From contig OZ025725.1 in the NCBI GenBank assembly GCA_964019335.1, positions 62,001 to 126,000 on the forward strand: a stretch of DNA of 64,000 bases, in the 5' to 3' direction. A program made the translations under genes and the position numbers. A model generated the notes under the pieces. The model saw only the letters and a program-made list of their open reading frames with translations. It had not been told where the DNA came from and did not search any database. Positions 10,820 to 19,111 of the stretch are shown here, in pieces; within the stretch, counting starts at the first letter, position 1, and each line of letters opens with the position of its first letter. This DNA comes from Diplonema japonicum. Lineage: Eukaryota; Euglenozoa; Diplonemea; Diplonemida; Diplonemidae.

Positions 10820-11259
10820 TGTATTGGAAAAGGAGGAAGATCGCTTGATGTTAAAAGATCGATTTTTTTTCCCCCCCCACCCCTTTTCTTCTTTTTTTGT
10901 TTTCTCTTATGCCCTAAGAAGAAGGGGGGGGAACAAAAATAATGATCTGGAAAAAAAAAATATTGAAGAAGGTGGGAGAAAAAAAAAAAAAGAGGGGGGG
11001 AAAAAAACGACATTGTTGACGTCGTTGTTAAATATACTTTTTTTTTTTTTGAAAACAAAAATGGTGAGAGGAACAGAGGGGGGGGAAAAACTAACAGAAG
11101 AGGGTACTTTAATATTAAAAAAAAATCCCGTGGGGGGTTTTTTCTTGTTTTTTTTTTTCTTTCTTTTTTTATTTTTTCGAAAACGCTAAGTTATCTCAAA
11201 AAAAAAAAAAAAAAAAGAGAGGAACAAAAAAAAAAAAAAAAAGAAACCTAAATGAACCA
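10820..11259. other. spacer
   Basis: Short mixed tail of the previous gene, then T, C, G and A runs up to the A-rich leader of the next gene. Nothing recognised apart from the mini-uORF at its 3' end, listed separately. Confidence 0.55.
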
Positions 11260-11263
11260 ATGA
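11252..11263 (+). promoter_or_regulatory. three-codon upstream ORF overlapping the main start
   Basis: ATG AAC CAA TGA: the stop codon shares its ATGA with the start of the gene at 11260. Such an arrangement can act by termination-reinitiation. The next gene downstream shows the same layout. Confidence 0.4.
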
Positions 11264-12045
11264 GGAAAACCGCAGCACGCCTGGCGTGCCCGTACCAGAT
11301 ATTAGGTTTGGAGAAGGGTCCTACTTACGACCAAAGCGACCTGAAACGAAAGTACAGGGTGTTGGCAATGCAGAAACACCCTGACAGAGGAGGGGACGGG
11401 AAGGACTTCCTGCAGCTGCAGGACGCTTACAAGGCACTAAGGGACGGGAGGCCAATGCCAAGCGAGTCCTCATCAACACGTGCCCCATCACCGGACTGGG
11501 GGATACGACAGGAGAAGGCTTCGCAAATCGATATGACAATCCTCCCAGAGGCCATGTTTTTGTACAGAAACATGGTAGTGCACCTCACACCACCTGCTTC
11601 ATTTGTGCAGGCTGGGATGGTACTGTATTCCACAAGGGGAGCAGGCCCGAGATTCAAGGAAACAGTAATTATAATAGCCGAGGCCTCAGATCGCGGTGGT
11701 GTGATTGCTTACGCAATGAATCGGGCACAGTGGGGCGGGCCTTGTGGGCACAGGGGGCACGTTGTTCTGGTCCACGAGCACAGCAAGACCACCGCTTCCT
11801 ACACAACCACGCGCGAGGCGTGCGGTTTCTTTTTCGATGTGGAAGTGACCTCTGACAAAGTTGCGCGCCACCCCGGGTCGCGGCTTCTCAATGGGTACTG
11901 CGGCTGGGCACCAGGCGTTCTCGACTCGGCCGTGAAAAAAGGCAAATGGAAGCTTCTTGCCTCCTCGTCAGTGGTCTGGCTGCACAACACCCCACCCACC
12001 GAGCTTTACCATGCCGCAGTGGGGATGCCTGCATACAAAATCTAG
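11260..12045 (+). CDS. DnaJ-AlgH (DUF179) fusion protein
   Basis: Single exon, 261 aa. Residues ~10-65 are a J domain: YQILGLEKGPTY, LKRKYRVLAMQKHPDRGG with the HPD triplet that stimulates Hsp70 ATPase, then FLQLQDAYKALRDG. After a Ser-rich linker, ~90-255 match the AlgH/YqgE (UPF0301) fold. The cores seen are GVIAYAMNRAQWGGPCGHRG (family: N.P..GGPV...RG) and NGYCGWAPGVLDSAVKKGKW (family: GYAGWGPGQLE.E...G.W). AlgH proteins are bacterial and plastid or mitochondrial proteins of unclear biochemistry. I know of no usual fusion to a J domain, so a co-chaperone targeting an organelle client is inference. The N-terminus MRKTAARLA is basic and may be a short presequence. Confidence 0.8.
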   Translation: MRKTAARLACPYQILGLEKGPTYDQSDLKRKYRVLAMQKHPDRGGDGKDFLQLQDAYKALRDGRPMPSESSSTRAPSPDWGIRQEKASQIDMTILPEAMFLYRNMVVHLTPPASFVQAGMVLYSTRGAGPRFKETVIIIAEASDRGGVIAYAMNRAQWGGPCGHRGHVVLVHEHSKTTASYTTTREACGFFFDVEVTSDKVARHPGSRLLNGYCGWAPGVLDSAVKKGKWKLLASSSVVWLHNTPPTELYHAAVGMPAYKI

Positions 12046-12213
12046 ATTCTTTTTTTTTCTTCTTTTTTTTTTGAAAACGGGGATACAGTTTTACGCTGTT
12101 CTGGTCGTACCCCCCTTTCCTCCACGTTTTTTTTTTTTTTTTTTTTTTTCCCTCCCCTAATTTTTTCCCTCAGTCGACTACACACACACAAAAAAAAAAA
12201 AAAAAGAGAAATC

Positions 12214-12222
12214 ATGCAATGA
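12214..12222 (+). promoter_or_regulatory. two-codon upstream ORF overlapping the main start
   Basis: ATG CAA TGA, with the ATGA overlap exactly as in the preceding gene. Whichever ATG is scanned first, initiation here would end at the real start codon. Confidence 0.4.
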
Positions 12223-13487
12223 CCGACCTGTCTGTCCTGCAAGGCAGGTACTTGCACGATGTCTTGGAGGACGAAGCAGCTGGGACAGTAACCCTCCTTG
12301 GAAGTGGGGGGTACGTGGCGATACTGGAGGGTGGGAGGATAAGGCACAACGGGGGCAGGGCACAGGTCCCAGGGTGGGTAACCTACGCAGACGAAAACCG
12401 CATTACGCTCACACCATGCCGGCCGGGCATGCTGCGGGGACTGCGAAGGTGGGGCGTCACAACCGCAACCATAAAAACCATAGCCCTCTACAACCCAACC
12501 CACCAGATATTACACATCATGCTGGTCCCCACTATACGGATTGCCCGAGTCAAGCCCACTCCGTACCACCTCCCGTCACAAGGTGTCTACCATCACACCT
12601 CCCACCGGTACAAGTACCCTACCAACGATGCCCCTCTCTTGGAGACTGACATCAGCGCGTTACGAAACCAAGTAATATGGAAAATCGAAGCGGTAGGCGC
12701 GCCCTCACACGGGAACCTGTCCTACCTACAGCTGTGGGTGGGCTCCGGGGTGAAGCGAAGCGTGAAGGTCAAAGGTCTGGGAGTTAAGCTCGCGCTGTCA
12801 TACTGGGACCGGAGGGAAACCTGCTTCGAGAAGCTACAAAACGAACCTGTAAAAGGAATCGGTTGGGACCAGTTCCCTGCTGTAGTGCGGCGGACAAACT
12901 CGGGAACTCCGGGAATGAGCTGCTTCCTGTTGATGGAACCGGTGGGGCTGGCACCGCAATTTCTGCTATTCAGCTGGTGGTGCTGCCGGACAGACACACT
13001 ACCTGAAGACCTCCTCAAAGTGATCGAGACTTTCATTCCGAACAAATCCTGTCTCTCGCTGGGTATAGAGCTCAATTCGCAGGTCCCGTTCTACTCAACT
13101 AATACGGACGTTTCTTCCCTTCCTCTGGCACCGAGATTGTCTAGAATTCGGAATTTCATATATTGTACACCAAAGGGGCGGGCGACAGCCATGCGGAGAT
13201 TGGTGCTTGGGTTGACATGTCGCACGCATATGGCGATCCAGTCTAGTGCTCCGGAAGGGTTTACGTTGAAGGTTTTCTTGTGGACGAAGGATGCTTGTCA
13301 GAAGTACAAGGAGATCAGCATCCCGTCCATGATCTTCCTCTTCCCGGCGAAGATGGTCCGTATGAACTGTGGGCCTCCTTTCGCCTCGTTGTTTTTTCTG
13401 CTGCGGTCAACGGAGTCGGGTGTTAAGTTCGGTTTGGAGATCAATTCGTTGTCCAAACTGTTGGTGTATGAAGAGGAGAGTTGTTGA
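12219..13487 (+). CDS. protein of unknown function (422 aa)
   Basis: Single exon. The N-terminal ~60 residues are rich in Gly and beta-type residues (LEDEAAGTVTLLGSGGYVAILEGGRIRHNGG), a small beta domain. The rest is mixed, with hydrophobic beta-like segments (QFLLFSWWCC, SIPSMIFLFPAKMV) that are too short and interrupted for membrane spans. No known motif. It lies 173 bp after the DnaJ-AlgH gene and shares its mini-uORF layout, which might mean shared translational control. Function unknown. Confidence 0.65.
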   Translation: MTDLSVLQGRYLHDVLEDEAAGTVTLLGSGGYVAILEGGRIRHNGGRAQVPGWVTYADENRITLTPCRPGMLRGLRRWGVTTATIKTIALYNPTHQILHIMLVPTIRIARVKPTPYHLPSQGVYHHTSHRYKYPTNDAPLLETDISALRNQVIWKIEAVGAPSHGNLSYLQLWVGSGVKRSVKVKGLGVKLALSYWDRRETCFEKLQNEPVKGIGWDQFPAVVRRTNSGTPGMSCFLLMEPVGLAPQFLLFSWWCCRTDTLPEDLLKVIETFIPNKSCLSLGIELNSQVPFYSTNTDVSSLPLAPRLSRIRNFIYCTPKGRATAMRRLVLGLTCRTHMAIQSSAPEGFTLKVFLWTKDACQKYKEISIPSMIFLFPAKMVRMNCGPPFASLFFLLRSTESGVKFGLEINSLSKLLVYEEESC

Positions 13488-14212
13488 GAGGAAATTTGAC
13501 AAAAAGAAAAAAAAAATAAATAACAATAATAATAATTGTGTGTTCACGTGCTCTCGTTTTACAATCCTATCTGTTTTCATGTAGGAGAAAAAGAAAAAGG
13601 AAAAAAAAAAGAAGCTTGGAAACGCGTTTCCTTGCCAACACAGCCCTAGGGGGCGGGGGAGGGGGAGGAAAATTTATGAAACACTGTGAAACAAAAAAAA
13701 AGGAAAATTATGAAGAAATTCCCGGAGGGGGAAAAAGGGGGAGGGGGGGGGAAGCCTGTCCGCCGTAGTGTTCAGGTTGTTCTTTTTTTTTTGACAGTTT
13801 TCCCTCCGTCTGCACGTTAACACATACGAAGGTTTTTCTATGGGTGTTTTTTTGCTTTACAGTAGTCCCCCCCGTCCTCTCCTTCTTTCCTTATTCCCTC
13901 TTCACCCTTCAGCATCCTTTTGTTGGTGCAATGGGAGGGAGGAAATGAAAATACCTTACCTACACAAAAAAAGAAGATCACCACCTTCTCGCCCCCCCCC
14001 CCCCCCCCTTTCTTTCCCACCCCATCCCTTGCAGCGAACGGAGAAATAAATAAGAAATTTTAGTTAAAAAAAGGGGCGCGGGGGGGGGGGGGGGAAAGGG
14101 GCCTTTTTTTTCTTACTTCCCTTCTTTCCCTTTTTTTATTTCTCATATTTCCATCACGACAATAAAAAAAAAAAAAACACAACAAAAAAAAAAAAGGTGG
14201 GTGTGGGACAAG
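13488..14212. other. spacer
   Basis: A-rich, G-rich and C/T-rich tracts, including C and G runs near 13996 and 14082. No gene or RNA recognised. A CT-rich tract before 14160 precedes the A-rich leader of the PPR gene. Confidence 0.55.
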
Positions 14213-16246
14213 ATGTCAAAGGCAACCTGGGCGCACAGGCTACCCACTCCGCATCCTTTCAAACCGGTTTTCCAGTCTTTCGCAAATGTACCCGGGTCGC
14301 GGGTCAACGGCTGGGAGGCAACGGCAATGGAGAACTACGAGCACGTCAAAGGGGGTGTGGTGAACATGAAGTCCCCTAAACAGATCAGAGACATGCGAAG
14401 AAGCGCAATGGACGGTATTCAAGAACAAGTTAGATCGGGACGCCCGCTGTGGGGGCTGGACACCATTCAAAAAATGTATATGAACAACGCTAACCCAACC
14501 CAAGAACATTATAGAGCAGTTTTGATAGGCTCGGTTCAATGGGACGAGCCGCAGACTGCAAAGGACTGTTGGGCTCTAATGGAACGACAAGGCGTGATGC
14601 CGGACGACAAAACAATATGCTGTTTCTTCGAGACATGCGCAGCGTTCAAACTACGCGATCTCGCAATGCAATGCTGGAACAGATACTGCAACGAGTTCAC
14701 CTTCCTCGAACACGGCGAAGCAGACCCGAAACCGATTGCACGGGAGAAACACTCTTTAACACGAGACGACCACTACACCCTTCCTTGGTGGAAAAAACAA
14801 TGGACGTACGACCCCAACAAAGACATCCCCGACGCCCACCGCTACAACAGAACACGCGATATCTACAGCTCCGCAATGACCGCCATGATAGCATGTGGTG
14901 AACCAGATCTTGCAGGACAGCTTCTCAAGGTTTTAGAGGACAAGCTCCCCTCGACCCCTACTCCGATTGGCGAACCAGTAACCGATCCCAACGTAGCGAT
15001 CCACGGGCACAACAACGTGAACGGGATGAAGAAGAAACCGGTTCGTTTTAGGATACCAAATATGTACCTTTTCACCTTGCGTCGGAACACCCGTGGTATC
15101 GACTGGATCCCGAACCACGAATGGGTCATGCAGGACCATCAGGTCGGACCGGCACACCCTACCCGTTCAAGAGACAACGAACATGGCGATCCAAGGTTTT
15201 ACAGCAATAAACAGTACCTTTTGTACGTGTACGAAAAGGCTATGCGATACACGGTGTGGAACAGCACCGACGAGCTCGACCGGTGGGTGGAGGAAAAGGT
15301 CGGTGATTACAACGATGAATTAAACTGGGAGGATTTTGTAACAGGGTACTTGAAAAGCTATGTAAAGGTCAGCAAAACCGCAGAGTCCGTGTACGGAAAA
15401 ATGCACGATTGGTGCGAAAAAAAAAATCTCAGACCGGTACCAGCGATGTACACATCAGTATTCAATGCCTTCACCCTTCACGGCAACGAAGGTGATGTGA
15501 CAGTTTCATCTGTGAACAAAGAGCTTCGCAAGACGAAACAAACCATTGACCTTGAGACACAAACTGCAATAATGAATGCGCTCCTGACATCGAACAGCTC
15601 CCCGCACGACTACTTTGTCAAGAACGTACTCCGCTCGTACAAGTGGGATAACGAACAGATAACCATCCTTCTAAAGGAGTACCGAAACATCGGTGATCAA
15701 GGAGACGTGGAAAAACAACGAGCATTATGCGAACGAGCCCACATCTGGTGCCAAAGGTACAACGTCGGCATGTCTGAGAAGAATAAACAGTTTATAGAAG
15801 ACGATTACGACAGGCTGCAGTTACAGGTAAGGACTAAAGAGGAGCTCCTTGTTTGGAAAATGAAGAGGCAACATGATATGAAGGATAGGCTGGTTCCTAA
15901 AATGCCAAACCCTATACAAGATAGGGTGACTCACACGCTCTCTGTGTCCGATCACGTGAACCCTGACCACCTTGAGCAGTGGGTTGTTCCCTACAGCAAC
16001 GCTGGCAGGAGCTTCACCTGGCAGCATGGATCGCCCCATGCAGCACCGAATACAACTGATGTGCGCGATTTGACGGATATTAACAGAGTCAAGTACCTCC
16101 CGCAGGACAACCTTGTCTCCCCCTGGGTTCGAAGCAGTGCGTTCTCGGGCAGCAACCGGTCCCAGTATCGTCCTGAGAGAGCGCATGAACGGCTTAACGT
16201 TAATAGATGGTTGGAGGAGACGAACAGGGCTTTCCCTGGGAACTGA
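14213..16246 (+). CDS. PPR (pentatricopeptide repeat) protein, probably mitochondrial
   Basis: Single exon, 677 aa from the ATG at 14213 (the frame is open slightly upstream but without ATG). The clearest repeat is ~95-165: NPTQEHYRAVLIGSVQWDEPQTAKDCWALM then GVMPDDKTICCFFETCAAFKL, the helix-turn-helix spacing of PPR motifs (pair ends in a P-D/N boundary). More degenerate helical pairs follow at ~400-520. PPR proteins bind organellar RNA one nucleotide per repeat. The C-terminal ~120 residues are polar and conserved-looking (WVVPYSNAGRSFTW, FAGSNRSQYRPERAHERLN-like). The gene sits just upstream of the snoRNA array. A mitoribosomal or RNA-processing role is inference. Confidence 0.7.
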   Translation: MSKATWAHRLPTPHPFKPVFQSFANVPGSRVNGWEATAMENYEHVKGGVVNMKSPKQIRDMRRSAMDGIQEQVRSGRPLWGLDTIQKMYMNNANPTQEHYRAVLIGSVQWDEPQTAKDCWALMERQGVMPDDKTICCFFETCAAFKLRDLAMQCWNRYCNEFTFLEHGEADPKPIAREKHSLTRDDHYTLPWWKKQWTYDPNKDIPDAHRYNRTRDIYSSAMTAMIACGEPDLAGQLLKVLEDKLPSTPTPIGEPVTDPNVAIHGHNNVNGMKKKPVRFRIPNMYLFTLRRNTRGIDWIPNHEWVMQDHQVGPAHPTRSRDNEHGDPRFYSNKQYLLYVYEKAMRYTVWNSTDELDRWVEEKVGDYNDELNWEDFVTGYLKSYVKVSKTAESVYGKMHDWCEKKNLRPVPAMYTSVFNAFTLHGNEGDVTVSSVNKELRKTKQTIDLETQTAIMNALLTSNSSPHDYFVKNVLRSYKWDNEQITILLKEYRNIGDQGDVEKQRALCERAHIWCQRYNVGMSEKNKQFIEDDYDRLQLQVRTKEELLVWKMKRQHDMKDRLVPKMPNPIQDRVTHTLSVSDHVNPDHLEQWVVPYSNAGRSFTWQHGSPHAAPNTTDVRDLTDINRVKYLPQDNLVSPWVRSSAFSGSNRSQYRPERAHERLNVNRWLEETNRAFPGN

Positions 16247-16340
16247 TTTTTTTTTTGTGTTCCCCCCCCCCCCCCCCCCCACAGGGGGTATCGAAAGCCC
16301 CTGTCCCCTTTGATCAAAAAAAAGTGTTGGAGAAAAAGGG

Positions 16341-16375
<35 letters not shown>

Positions 16376-16529
16376 GTGACAAAGAAAAAAAAATGTTTTT
16401 TTTTTCTCTCCCCCCCTTCCCCCTTTTTATGAAACAATAATTATTAGTCGGGTTTTTTTTTTCCCTCGCGTTGCTGGGGGGGGGGGGGGGGGGGGGTGAT
16501 TCTACCCCCGAAAGGAAAAAAAAAGGTAA

Positions 16530-16633
16530 AAATGATGAATTTTTTTAAATCTGTCAATCCCCAGAAAAATCTTTTTTTTAAATGATCGAAAAAAAGCGAA
16601 TCTTACATCACAATACACAAAATTTTCTGAAGC
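16530..16633 (+). ncRNA. C/D box snoRNA, array copy 1
   Basis: Box C ATGATGA at 16532-16538, D' CAGA at 16562-16565, C'-like TGATCGA at ~16583, box D CTGA at 16627-16630. The D' guide (AAATCTGTCAATCC) is complementary to the conserved SSU rRNA stretch GGAUUGACAGAUU. By the D'+5 rule the target would be the first U of GGAUU, the site known as Um1269 in yeast and Um1326 in human. Confidence 0.75.
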
Positions 16634-16674
16634 ATCTGTGATCATGGACCCCCGCCCCCTTTCCACAAGGAACT

Positions 16675-16768
16675 TCATGATGAACTTTTTAAAATCTGTC
16701 AATCCCCAGAGGTCACCAGTGATTGAAAAAAAAATAAAATACATCACAACACACAAATCTTCTGAAAC
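16675..16768 (+). ncRNA. C/D box snoRNA, array copy 2
   Basis: Box C at 16677-16683, D' CAGA 16707-16710, C' GTGATTGA 16719-16726, box D 16762-16765. It has the same SSU rRNA guide before D'. This is the cleanest copy, with all four boxes near consensus. Confidence 0.8.
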
Positions 16769-16771
16769 ACC

Positions 16772-16914
16772 GTGATCATCATCCTGGAAAGCTGCACCCC
16801 AGGGTTTCAAGGAAAAGACAGGGGGAGATCTTAATTGTGAAGTTCACATTGTGCGTACCCTTAAATAGTGGGTAATTCGTTGCAAAGAACAAATCTTCAC
16901 AATCTTTCTGAATC
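16772..16914 (+). ncRNA. candidate second snoRNA-like unit, copy A
   Basis: Starts with a C-box-like GTGATCA and ends with CTGA at 16908-16911. Two blocks, CATCCTGGAAAGCTGCACCC and GGGTAATTCGTTGCAAA, recur in copy B at 17088. Copy A carries an extra ~67 nt in the middle. Box C is one base off consensus and no rRNA target is recognised. Confidence 0.35.
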
Positions 16915-16922
16915 AAAGAATT

Positions 16923-17018
16923 TCATGATGAACTTTTTTAAATCTGTCAATCCCCAGAGGTCACCCAGTGATTGAAAAAACAACTAAAATACATCACAAC
17001 ACACAAACCTTCTGAAAC
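16923..17018 (+). ncRNA. C/D box snoRNA, array copy 3
   Basis: Box C 16925-16931, D' CAGA 16955-16958, C' GTGATTGA ~16969, box D 17012-17015. SSU rRNA guide unchanged. The stretch upstream of box D differs from copy 2 by a single T-to-C change (AAATCTT to AAACCTT). Confidence 0.8.
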
Positions 17019-17087
17019 ACCAGATCAGACCCGTTTAATGCGTCAGTGTAGTGAACGTGCAGCCTAGGACATTTAGGAGCATCACCA

Positions 17088-17163
17088 TGGTGATCATCCT
17101 GGAAAGCTGCACCCCAGGGGGTAATGGGTAATTCGTTGCAAATCTTCACAATCTTTCTGAGTC
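17088..17163 (+). ncRNA. candidate second snoRNA-like unit, copy B
   Basis: GTGATCA at ~17090 and CTGA at 17157-17160 enclose 70 nt, a normal C/D snoRNA length. It is a shorter version of copy A. The guide upstream of D (GCAAATCTTCACAATCTTT) has no target I recognise. Confidence 0.35.
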
Positions 17164-17170
17164 AAGAATT

Positions 17171-17266
17171 TCATGATGAACTTTTTTAAATCTGTCAATC
17201 CCCAGAGGTCACCTAGTGATTGAAAAAACAACTAAAATACATCACAACACACAAACCTTCTGAAGC
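17171..17266 (+). ncRNA. C/D box snoRNA, array copy 4
   Basis: Box C 17173-17179, D' CAGA 17203-17206, C' GTGATTGA ~17217, box D 17260-17263. SSU rRNA guide unchanged. Confidence 0.8.
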
Positions 17267-17408
17267 GCCAGATCTTTTTTTTAGTTCACACTGGTTACTA
17301 ATAGAACTACCCGGTAAGTACCATCTGAAGAAATCGTGTGCAAGTACAAAAGAATTATGCCTGGAGGGTCTTTTTATTTTATTTATTTTTATATAATGGT
17401 CAAAGTAT

Positions 17409-17509
17409 TCATGATGCACTTTTTTAAACCTGTCAATCCCCAGAAAAAGTTTTTATTGATCGGGGAAAAAAAAAAAAAAACTTACATCACAACACAACTT
17501 TTCTGAAGC
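17409..17509 (+). ncRNA. C/D box snoRNA, array copy 5 (degenerate)
   Basis: Box C ends in C instead of A (ATGATGC, 17411-17417). The guide has one T-to-C change (AAACCTGTCAATCC). D' CAGA 17441-17444, C' region altered by T/A runs, box D 17503-17506. Possibly a decaying copy. Confidence 0.65.
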
Positions 17510-17546
17510 ATTGTATCCCCTCCTCCCCCTTCCCCCACAAAGAACG

Positions 17547-17648
17547 TCATGATGAACTTTTTTAAATCTGTCAATCCCCAGAGGTCACCAGTGATTGAAA
17601 AAAAAAAAACTAAAATACATCACAACACACAATTTTTCTTTCTGAATC
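17547..17648 (+). ncRNA. C/D box snoRNA, array copy 6
   Basis: Box C 17549-17555, D' CAGA 17579-17582, C' GTGATTGA ~17591, box D 17642-17645. SSU rRNA guide unchanged. The segment before box D is T-rich and differs from other copies. Confidence 0.75.
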
Positions 17649-17722
17649 GTCATTGATCTATTTCTTTGTTCAAAAACACGGTGGGGCTACCTCTTGCACA
17701 CTAAAAGTAACTGCTATCTCTT

Positions 17723-17833
17723 ACATGATGAACCTTTGAAATCTGTCAATCCCCAGAGAGGTTAGGTGTAAACCCAAACCTTAATGATAGAAAAAAAACT
17801 TCTTACATCACAACACACAAAATCTTCTGAATC
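17723..17833 (+). ncRNA. C/D box snoRNA, array copy 7
   Basis: Box C 17725-17731, D' CAGA 17754-17757, weak C' (AATGATAG ~17783), box D 17827-17830. Guide unchanged. About 100 nt downstream, 17933-17934 is an AG after a C/T tract, a likely splice acceptor in front of the helicase ATG. The array may therefore lie in a spliced or intercistronic part of a longer transcript. Confidence 0.75.
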
Positions 17834-18006
17834 CCTGTTGTGCGTAAATCGATCCGTGGGGGGGGTTTTTTGGAGGGAAAAAAAAAAGAACATAAACCAT
17901 AACCCCCCCCCCCCCCCCCCCCCTTCCCCCACAGGCAAGAAGGAAAACCAAGAAAAAAAAAGAGAAAAACAAAAAGGAGCGTGATAAGGAATCATATCAG
18001 TGGGAG

Positions 18007-18480
18007 ATGAATGGGCGGGGGAGGAGAAGAGTAGGAAAGGGATACCCAGAGGGAGGCAAGGGCGGAGGCGGATACCATGGAAGCGGTCATGAGGGCAAAG
18101 GGGGCCACGGGCAAGACAGGGACGGGGGGAACAGGGGCACTGGAGTAGACTACAGCTATCAAAGGGAAGCAAGGGGCACTTCTAGGAGAACACGGGCTGC
18201 CGAGAACGACAAACCAAAACCACCTACCACTGAAGGTCCCTCACCACCCCCTCCCCTTCCCACTGAGGAGGCAATGCTGTCCTCCTTCCCGGAGCCTCTT
18301 CTCCAACTCTCGCAAGTGCCCACCGTGACACATAATGGCTTGCAGTATGCACCCAGAGCCACTAAAATGCCGACAAATACGAACGTAATTGAGTGGCTCG
18401 CATCGAAGGCACCTGCAAGGGTCGGTGGGCCTCAGCAGCAGCAACAACAACAGCAGCAGCAGCAGCAGCAGCAGCAACAC

Positions 18481-18515
<35 letters not shown>

Positions 18516-19080
18516 GCTCCAGTATGAGATGGAGATGAGGAGGCAGCAAGAGAAGTGGCACCAACAGCAACAAGCGTGGCAACAACAGGAAGCGCAGGGT
18601 GCTCAAGAGGAGAATGACGAAGGGCTTAACATCAGCGACCTGGTCAGCCGGGGAGTCTTCAACAAGGAGCCAACCTTCAGTGCGTCGAACAGCCCTCCGC
18701 CGTTGGTGGATGCACCGAACCCCTCTTCTCCTACTGGCGAGCGGCCTCCTTCCCCACCTGCAGACAGACCGCCGTTGACAGAAACAGAAGAAGATGTCAG
18801 GCACCTCCTCAACCAGCTCCAGGACAGCCTGGGAGAAGAGGACAGACAATCTGAGAAACCACCCCAGCAACAAGTTCACCACCACCACCACCACCACCAT
18901 CATCATCACCATCATCATCACCACCATCATCACCAACACCACCACCAACACCAGCATATGCCACAACAAATACAAATGCTTATGATGAACCAGCTCCGCC
19001 AACAGCAACAGCAACAGCAACAGCAGCAGCAGCAGCATCACCACCAACAGCACCATCAGCACCACCATCAGCACCACCAT

Positions 19081-19111
<31 letters not shown>

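Noticed and set aside
10521-11189. 222-aa ORF overlapping the end of the gene at 9632
   Set aside because: Second half is homopolymer read-through; first half overlaps a better supported frame.
16530-17833. Array could be a satellite or CRISPR-like repeat
   Set aside because: Copies keep C, D', C' and D boxes and one rRNA-complementary guide while spacers vary in length and sequence; the window is clearly eukaryotic. A snoRNA cluster explains it better.
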